A DNA stretch of 36,587 nucleotides from Allobosea sp. ASV33 (GTDB lineage Bacteria > Pseudomonadota > Alphaproteobacteria > Rhizobiales > Beijerinckiaceae): the NCBI RefSeq assembly GCF_016428755.1, contig NZ_JAELTI010000053.1:1-36587 (forward strand). Reading direction: 5' to 3'. Within the stretch, counting starts at the first letter, position 1, and the number at the start of each line of letters is the position of its first letter. Position numbers and translations under genes: made by a program. The notes beneath the pieces are model-generated. The model was not told where the DNA came from and did no database searches. It worked only from the letters and a program-made list of their open reading frames with translations. This document shows, one piece after another, positions 32,336-36,587 of the stretch.

Positions 32336-33016
32336 ATGAGCAAGCAGCCTTCGACGCGGATCGTCATCGCGGACGATCATCCGCTGTTTCGCGGCGCCCT
32401 TCGCCAGGCCGTGTCGAGCGCGCTCGGCGGGGCCGATGTCAGCGAAGTCGGCTCGCTGGAAGCCCTGACCGAGGCGCTGGCCAGCGGCGGCGATGCCGAT
32501 CTCGTCCTGCTCGACCTGACCATGCCGGGCGTGCAGGGCTTTTCCGGCCTGCTCTTCCTGCGCGCCGACCATCCGGAGATTCCGGTCATCGTCGTCTCGG
32601 CCAATGACGATCCGGCGGTGATTCGCCGCTGCATCGAATTTGGTGCGCTCGGCTTCCTGCCCAAGACGGCGGATGTCGCGCAGATGGGCGAGGCGATCCG
32701 CGCCGTGCTCGACGGCGGTGTCTGGACCCCGCCCGGCGTCGACCTCTCCGCCCCGGTCGATGCCGAGATCGCCGATATGGTCCGCCGCATGTCGACGCTG
32801 ACGCCGCAGCAGGTGCGCGTGCTGATGATGCTGTCCGAGGGGCTTCTCAACAAGCAGATCGCTTATGAGCTCGGCGTCTCCGAGGCGACGGTGAAAGCCC
32901 ATGTCTCGGCGATCCTGACCAAGCTCGACGTCGACAGCCGCACGCAGGCCGTGATCGCCGCCTCCAAGATCGCCGGCACCGCCTGGGCGACGGCGGGGGC
33001 CAGCGCGACGGCCTGA
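32336..33016 (+). CDS. LuxR/NarL-family response regulator
   Basis: A 226-residue two-component regulator. The receiver domain (about 7-120) has the acidic pair Asp13-Asp14 in IADDHP, the phosphate-accepting Asp60 in LLDLTMPG, Ser88 in VSAND and Lys110 in FLPK. The LuxR-type DNA-binding domain (about 155-215) reads LTPQQVRVLMMLSEG, LLNKQIAYELGVSEATVKAH and ILTKLDVDSRTQAV in parts. AAGGAG seven bases before the ATG at 32336 supports the start. No cognate histidine kinase is adjacent; the truncated kinase at 36 kb is on the opposite strand, 3 kb away, with several genes between, so this is an orphan in the window. Its target genes cannot be told. Confidence 0.93.
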   Translation: MSKQPSTRIVIADDHPLFRGALRQAVSSALGGADVSEVGSLEALTEALASGGDADLVLLDLTMPGVQGFSGLLFLRADHPEIPVIVVSANDDPAVIRRCIEFGALGFLPKTADVAQMGEAIRAVLDGGVWTPPGVDLSAPVDAEIADMVRRMSTLTPQQVRVLMMLSEGLLNKQIAYELGVSEATVKAHVSAILTKLDVDSRTQAVIAASKIAGTAWATAGASATA

Positions 33017-33090
33017 CGGTCGCCCGTTCACACCCCGTTCAAGCGCCGCGTGTTTCAGGTTAAGACAGCGCGGAGGCGCCCCGGATCGGC

Positions 33091-33375
33091 ATGGGGCGCA
33101 ACAGGATGGCTATCGCTTCCATGGAACGGTTTCTCGGCGGCTCGCCTCTCAGCGTCCTCGTCCGCCTGATCTTCATTTCACTGCTCGTCGGCGCGGCCAT
33201 GGCTTTCCTGGGCCTGTCCCCGCAGAGCCTCTACGAGGCCGCGGCGCGCTTCCTGCGCTCGATCACCGGGCTCGGCTTCGGCGCGATCCGCGAGGTCGGG
33301 CAGTGGCTTATCGCCGGAGCTCTGATCGTCGTGCCGCTCTGGCTGCTGATGCGGCTTTTCGCGGCGCGGAAGTAG
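33091..33375 (+). CDS. DUF6460-type small membrane protein
   Basis: A small protein of 84-94 residues with two membrane segments, about VLVRLIFISLLVGAAMAFLG and LIAGALIVVPLWLLMRLF. They are linked by an amphipathic region (PQSLYEAAARFLRSITGLGF). The pattern MERFLGGSPLSVLVRL resembles the DUF6460 family found in Rhizobiales; no function is known. The start is unclear: ATGs at 33091, 33106 and 33121 are in frame, and only the last opens the conserved part, but none has a strong ribosome site. It lies 74 bp after the response-regulator gene and is convergent with pyrD, with a composite repeat in between. Confidence 0.7.
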   Translation: MGRNRMAIASMERFLGGSPLSVLVRLIFISLLVGAAMAFLGLSPQSLYEAAARFLRSITGLGFGAIREVGQWLIAGALIVVPLWLLMRLFAARK

Positions 33376-33391
33376 TTCGCCTGAACCGCGC

Positions 33392-33602
33392 CGTCATTCC
33401 GGGGCGCCCAACGGGCGAGCCCGGAACCCAAGGACACGGCTTCCTTTCAGCTCGTCATGCTCGCCCTTGTGGCGAGCATCCATGTCTTGAACACCGCATG
33501 GCGCCGACGAAGACGTGGATGGTCGGGACGAGCCCGACCATGACGACAGACGTCGTGCCCATCGATTCCGGAGCCGGGCTTTCGGCCTGCCCCGGAATGA
33601 CG
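33392..33602. repeat. Composite palindromic element A3 containing a nested element
   Basis: The outer ends match family A: CGTCATTCCGGGGC from 33392 and GCCCCGGAATGACG-like sequence ending at 33602. They are extended by GAACCGCG on the left and CGTGGTTC on the right. Between them lies a second, complete palindrome (33453-33545) of another subtype. The whole fills the gap between the convergent DUF6460 and pyrD genes. Confidence 0.85.
33453..33545. repeat. Nested CGTCATG-type palindrome inside element A3
   Basis: CGTCATGCTCGCC opens the left arm and GGCGAGCATCCATGTCTT closes it. The right arm runs AAGACGTGGATGGTCGGG to CCCGACCATGACG. Left and right are imperfect inverted copies, and each arm keeps its own hairpin by paired changes (GCTCGCC/GGCGAGC against GGTCGGG/CCCGACC). 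The right half is nearly the same as the right half of the element at 18080-18109. Confidence 0.8.
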
Positions 33603-33617
33603 CCGTGGTTCTTGAGC

Positions 33618-34706
33618 TTAAAGCCGTTCGCCGCGCGCGATCGCAGCCGCGTCGCGCCCGATCAGGGCTGTCAGGCGCGTCAGCCCGGCGCGGCGCGCCC
33701 GCGTGGCGAGGCCGGTCTTGATCTCCTTGGCGAGGCCCGGTCCCTTGAACACCATCGCCGAATAGAACTGCACCAGCGTCGCGCCGGCACGGATCTTGGC
33801 GAAGGCGGCTTCAGCCGAATCGACGCCGCCGACGCCGATCAGCGGGAACTGGCTTTCGACGCGCAGGAAGGCCTCGGCCAGCATACGGGTCGAGGCGGTG
33901 AAGAGCGGCTTGCCGGAGAGCCCGCCGGTTTCGCCCTTGCTGGCGCCACGCAGGCTGTCCGGACGCGCGATCGTGGTGTTCGAGACGATCAGCCCGTCGA
34001 TCTCGCGCTTGCGCGCGACCGCGATCATGCCGTCGAGTTCGGGCAGGGTCAGGTCCGGCGCGATCTTGATCAGGATCGGCGTGCGCTTGCCGCCGGCCGC
34101 AACCGCGTCCCGTGCGGCGAGCGTGCGCGCCACGAGATCGTCGAGTGCGCTTTCCGCCTGCAGGTCGCGCAGCCCCGGCGTGTTCGGGGAGGAGACGTTG
34201 ATCGTCAGGAAATCCGCGAGTGGGGCGAGCCGGCGCGCCAGCGTGGCGTAATCGGCGGCACGGTCGGTCGATTCCTTGTTGGCGCCGAGATTGACGCCGA
34301 CGAGCCCGTTGCGGCCGCGGCGCGCCTCGAGCCGCTTTGCCACGGCTTCCATACCTTCGCTGTTGAGGCCGTAGCGGTTGATGACGGCCTCGTCCTCCAG
34401 CAGGCGGAAGACGCGCGGGTGGGGATTTCCGGGTTGCGGCAGCGGCGTGACGCCGCCGACCTCGACGAAGCCGAAGCCGAGGCCCAGCGCGCCGTCGACG
34501 GCCTCCGCATTCTTGTCGAAGCCGGCTGCGAGCCCGACCGGGTTGGGGAAGGACAATCCGAACGCCTCGGTCGCGAGCACGGGATCGTCCGCACCCGGTT
34601 TCAGCGCCCGCGCCGTGGCCAGCGCCGTGACGCTCAGGCGATGCGCCGTCTCCGCATCCATGCGGTGGATCAGCGGCCGGGCGAGGTTGAACAGACCACC
34701 GATCAT
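33618..34706 (-). CDS. pyrD: Dihydroorotate dehydrogenase, quinone-dependent (class 2)
   Basis: PyrD oxidises dihydroorotate to orotate and passes electrons to membrane quinones, the fourth step of pyrimidine synthesis. The 362-residue protein is class 2. It has the N-terminal helical membrane-association region (about 1-40, [19 protein letters not shown]), then [17 protein letters not shown], the FMN site [10 protein letters not shown], and the catalytic-serine motif [11 protein letters not shown] at 170-180. Later FMN-binding segments are [17 protein letters not shown] and [17 protein letters not shown]. The start ATG at 34706 overlaps the stop of the DUF952 gene as ATGA, so translation is coupled. 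Its 3' end faces DUF6460 across the composite repeat. Identification is certain. Confidence 0.97.
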   Translation of the reverse strand: MIGGLFNLARPLIHRMDAETAHRLSVTALATARALKPGADDPVLATEAFGLSFPNPVGLAAGFDKNAEAVDGALGLGFGFVEVGGVTPLPQPGNPHPRVFRLLEDEAVINRYGLNSEGMEAVAKRLEARRGRNGLVGVNLGANKESTDRAADYATLARRLAPLADFLTINVSSPNTPGLRDLQAESALDDLVARTLAARDAVAAGGKRTPILIKIAPDLTLPELDGMIAVARKREIDGLIVSNTTIARPDSLRGASKGETGGLSGKPLFTASTRMLAEAFLRVESQFPLIGVGGVDSAEAAFAKIRAGATLVQFYSAMVFKGPGLAKEIKTGLATRARRAGLTRLTALIGRDAAAIARGERL

Positions 34707-35053
34707 GCGAGCTCCTCCGGCAGGGCGTGGTGGCCGTCGCTCTTCAACGGCATGGGGACGATCCAGCGCGCCGCTTTCGGATCGAGCGGGGCGTAGAGAT
34801 GCGGGAACAGGGCGCCGCCGCGCGAAGGCTCGTAGCGCAGGGCCGGGCCGAGGCGCTCGTCATCAATCGCGATGAGCAGGAGCCCGTCCTGCCCGGCGAA
34901 GTGCTTCGCCGCGGTCTCTGCGACTTGGGCGCCCGTGGAAAAATGGATGTAGCCGTCCGCGAGATCGACCGGGGCGCCGTCGAAGCGGCCCTTGGCCTCG
35001 GCTTCCGACCAGAGCGCGGCAGGGCATATCTTGTAGATCAGGGGCACCGGCAA
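34703..35053 (-). CDS. DUF952 domain-containing protein
   Basis: A protein of about 114-116 residues covering one DUF952 domain, whose fold resembles ADP-ribosyltransferases or glutathione-transferase-like helpers; no reaction is established. Landmarks are [49 protein letters not shown] and FPHLYAPLD, the last being the most conserved. The start is TTG at 35053 or GTG at 35047; GAGA lies about six bases before the GTG, which makes it slightly more likely. The stop overlaps the pyrD start as ATGA, so both are made from one message. It has no signal peptide. A link with pyrimidine synthesis is suggested only by this coupling. Confidence 0.86.
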   Translation of the reverse strand: MPVPLIYKICPAALWSEAEAKGRFDGAPVDLADGYIHFSTGAQVAETAAKHFAGQDGLLLIAIDDERLGPALRYEPSRGGALFPHLYAPLDPKAARWIVPMPLKSDGHHALPEELA

Positions 35054-35154
35054 TCTCGCATACGCATCTCGGGCACCGGCTTAATCACTGGCAGGAGGAT
35101 TCCGCAAGCCGTTGTCCGATTATGGCGAGATTCGGATTGAAATCTTATCGGATA

Positions 35155-35180
35155 GGGGATATTTCCTATTTTCTATCCCC
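35155..35180. promoter_or_regulatory. Candidate operator/promoter of the S24 repressor gene
   Basis: GGGGATA (35155-35161) and TATCCCC (35174-35180) form perfect 7-bp arms 12 nt apart in an AT-rich stretch, 34-59 bp upstream of the repressor start. TTGAAA at 35137-35142 with a weak TATTTC about 17 bases downstream could be the promoter, which would place the palindrome over the -10 region, as expected for autorepression. Confidence 0.45.
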
Positions 35181-35213
35181 GCCCTACGGCAAGAGCGAAG
35201 CGAGGCCTGCGCG

Positions 35214-35843
35214 ATGCTGTCACATGACCAGATCTGGGGGGCGATCGACACGCTGGCCCAGCGCTACGGTTTCACCGCCTCGGGGCTGGCGCGCAAGGCC
35301 GGGCTCGACGCCACCACGTTCAACCGCTCTAAGCGCGTCGCCCCCGATGGGCGCGAGCGCTGGCCCTCGACCGAATCGATCTCCAAGATCCTGGTCGCGA
35401 CCGGCGCCTCCTTCGACGAGTTCATGAGCGTGGTGCTGCGGCGCGAGCCGGCGCCGGCGCGCACGATTCCCTTGATCGGCTTCGCCCAGGCGGGTTCCGG
35501 CGGCTTCTTCGACGATGGCGGCTTTCCGGTCGGCACGGGTTGGGAGGAGGTCGCCTTTCCCGGCGTCGCGGACGAGAAGGCCTATGCGCTGGAGATATCA
35601 GGCGATTCCATGTTGCCGCTCTATCGCGACGGCGACACTATCATCGTCTCGCCGACTGCGACGGTGCGGCGCGGCGACCGAGTCGTGGTCAAGACGGTGG
35701 AGGGCGAGGTGCTGGCCAAGCAACTCAAGCGTCAGACCGCCAAGACGGTCGAGCTCGCCTCGCTCAATCCCGAGCATGCCGATCGCGTGCTGAACAATGC
35801 CGAGATCGCCTTCATGGCGCGGGTGATCTGGGCGAGCCAGTAG
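35214..35843 (+). CDS. LexA-like S24-family transcriptional repressor
   Basis: A 209-residue protein with an N-terminal helix-turn-helix (about 15-75, FTASGLARKAGLDATTFNRS) and a C-terminal S24 peptidase domain (about 85-205). The catalytic pair can be aligned with LexA: Ser132 in SGDSMLPLY and Lys169 in VLAKQLKR. A possible cleavage site Ala93-Gly94 lies in FAQAGSGG, where LexA has VAAG. All parts needed for RecA-stimulated self-cleavage are therefore present. The true LexA has a different N-terminal domain, so this is a separate repressor, of the CI/COG2932 type. The start ATG at 35214 is preferred to 35112, which would run through the upstream palindrome. No phage genes are near. It is convergent with the histidine kinase gene. 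Confidence 0.88.
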   Translation: MLSHDQIWGAIDTLAQRYGFTASGLARKAGLDATTFNRSKRVAPDGRERWPSTESISKILVATGASFDEFMSVVLRREPAPARTIPLIGFAQAGSGGFFDDGGFPVGTGWEEVAFPGVADEKAYALEISGDSMLPLYRDGDTIIVSPTATVRRGDRVVVKTVEGEVLAKQLKRQTAKTVELASLNPEHADRVLNNAEIAFMARVIWASQ

Positions 35844-35901
35844 GGCGGTCCAATCGGCGGCCATGGGCTGCAGGTGTGTGAAGCTGACCGAAGAAACGCG
35901 C

Positions 35902-35996
35902 CGTCATCCCGGACAGCTGCGAAGCGGCGCCGATCCGGGATCCATCATAGAGCACCGGCGTCCTTCGATGGATCCCGGGTCAAGCCCGGGATGACG
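35902..35996. repeat. Palindromic element B between convergent genes
   Basis: CGTCATCCCGGA from 35902 matches CCCGGGATGACG ending at 35996 at 11 of 12 positions. The inner arms CCGGGATCCATC and GATGGATCCCGG also pair. Both ends extend by GAAACGCG (35893-35900) and GCGGTTC (35999-36005), matching the extension on A3. It fills the gap between the S24 repressor and the histidine kinase. Confidence 0.88.
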
Positions 35997-36026
35997 ACGC
36001 GGTTCCACTGAAAGCGACGGGGGGCT

Positions 36027-36587
36027 TTAATGCCCGTTGGCGCGCCGCGCAGGAAGCATGACCACAAAGACGGCGCCGGTCTCCGAGGGTTCGAGCGCGA
36101 TCGATCCGCCATGCAGCCGGACCAGTTCGGCGGCGATCGCCAGCCCGAGGCCGGTGCCGCCGGGCGTCACCGAGCCGCGGAAGGCCTGGAACAGGTTGGC
36201 CCGGGCCCGCTCCGGCACGCCGGGGCCGTTGTCGATGATGCGCAGCGTCACCGAGCCGTTTTCCGGCCCCCCCGTCACCGTCAGCACCGGCAGGTTGCCG
36301 GCGTCCGCCCCGGCCCGCGTCAGCGCCTGGATCGCGTTGCGCATCAGGTTGGTCAGCACGCGCGCCATCTGGTCGGGATCGCAGGGAGCCGACAGCTCGG
36401 ACGGAATCCGGTTCTCGAAACGCGGTTGCTTGCCCTCGCCGAGGCCGAGCATCTCCGCCTGCTCGGCGACGAGCTGGCGCAACGGCACGTCGCGGATGGC
36501 GGGCGTCGCCTCGGCAGCGCGGCCATAGGCGAGGGTGGCCTGACAGAAATCGATGGCGCGGCCGAGCGTCGCGATCAGGCGCGGCGC
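36027..36587 (-). CDS. Sensor histidine kinase, C-terminal part (cut by window edge)
   Basis: The open frame enters the window at its right edge and runs 186 codons to the stop at 36027. It begins inside the dimerisation helix after the phospho-histidine (LIATLGRAIDFCQATLAYGR). It continues as an HATPase domain with N-box NLMRNAIQAL, G1 box DNGPGVP, F-box FQAF and G2 box GGTGLGLAIA, ending FVVMLPARR. The protein thus binds ATP and phosphorylates a partner regulator. The sensory region and the histidine lie outside the window. A GTG at 36488 is an internal codon, not a start. No response regulator is next to its 3' end. Confidence 0.9.
   Translation of the reverse strand, partial: APRLIATLGRAIDFCQATLAYGRAAEATPAIRDVPLRQLVAEQAEMLGLGEGKQPRFENRIPSELSAPCDPDQMARVLTNLMRNAIQALTRAGADAGNLPVLTVTGGPENGSVTLRIIDNGPGVPERARANLFQAFRGSVTPGGTGLGLAIAAELVRLHGGSIALEPSETGAVFVVMLPARRANGH

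Noticed and set aside
35902..35996. CRISPR-like or tandem repeat array
   Set aside because: The repeats are dispersed, single and palindromic over their whole length; there are no regular spacers and no cas genes in the window.
32336..36587. Response regulator and truncated kinase as a two-component pair
   Set aside because: They are on opposite strands, 3 kb apart, with at least four unrelated genes between; the sequence gives no sign that they belong together.

Overview
The window is a dense, GC-rich (roughly two-thirds G+C by eye) bacterial chromosome segment. Gene content and style point to an alphaproteobacterium of the Hyphomicrobiales (Rhizobiales), perhaps near Bosea or Methylobacterium. 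The reasons are the DUF1330, DUF952 and DUF6460 proteins, the TPR methyltransferase, the intergenic hairpin elements starting CGTCAT, and frequent GTG or TTG starts. This placement is an inference, not a database result. I see no phage, transposase, integrase or CRISPR array. No gene-free stretch exceeds about 265 bp, and most of the longer gaps hold a palindromic element.

Layout. 1-3.7 kb: a truncated GNAT gene, a DUF1993 gene and efp on the minus strand, divergent from epmA-epmB and a DsbA/FrnE-like oxidoreductase; efp with epmAB is the complete lysylation pathway for elongation factor P. 4.6-7.6 kb: a TSUP permease, a small Pro-rich lipoprotein, pyrF and a tandem DUF1330 pair. 7.8-12.6 kb: a regulatory island with two LuxR-HTH regulators whose recognition helices resemble each other. 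They flank a divergent PfkB sugar kinase / GntR pair, and a DUF4239 membrane protein follows. 12.7-20.3 kb: a peptide-type ABC importer (binding protein, two permeases, one fused double ATPase), an M20 peptidase and an EamA exporter. Three palindromic elements lie inside this gene string.

20.3-23.9 kb: LysR regulator, exported ankyrin protein, MFS transporter, RidA protein and tRNA-Thr(GGT). 24-32.2 kb: a 'ligase-associated' DNA-repair set (PdeM-type nuclease, Lhr-like DEXH helicase, MBL exonuclease, ATP-dependent DNA ligase). A TPR methyltransferase and an exported SGNH hydrolase split it. 32.3-36.6 kb: LuxR-type response regulator, DUF6460 membrane protein, DUF952-pyrD pair, a LexA-like S24 repressor with an upstream palindrome, and the C-terminal half of a histidine kinase cut by the window edge.

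The most notable signals not explained by ordinary annotation are three. First, an 18-bp bipartite motif with the same 11-nt spacing lies upstream of both LuxR-HTH genes. Second, a CGTCAT...ATGACG palindrome superfamily or a related hairpin fills every convergent gap that has room, including one element nested inside another. Third, the DNA-repair cluster is split by unrelated genes. No wholly new system can be claimed from sequence reading alone.
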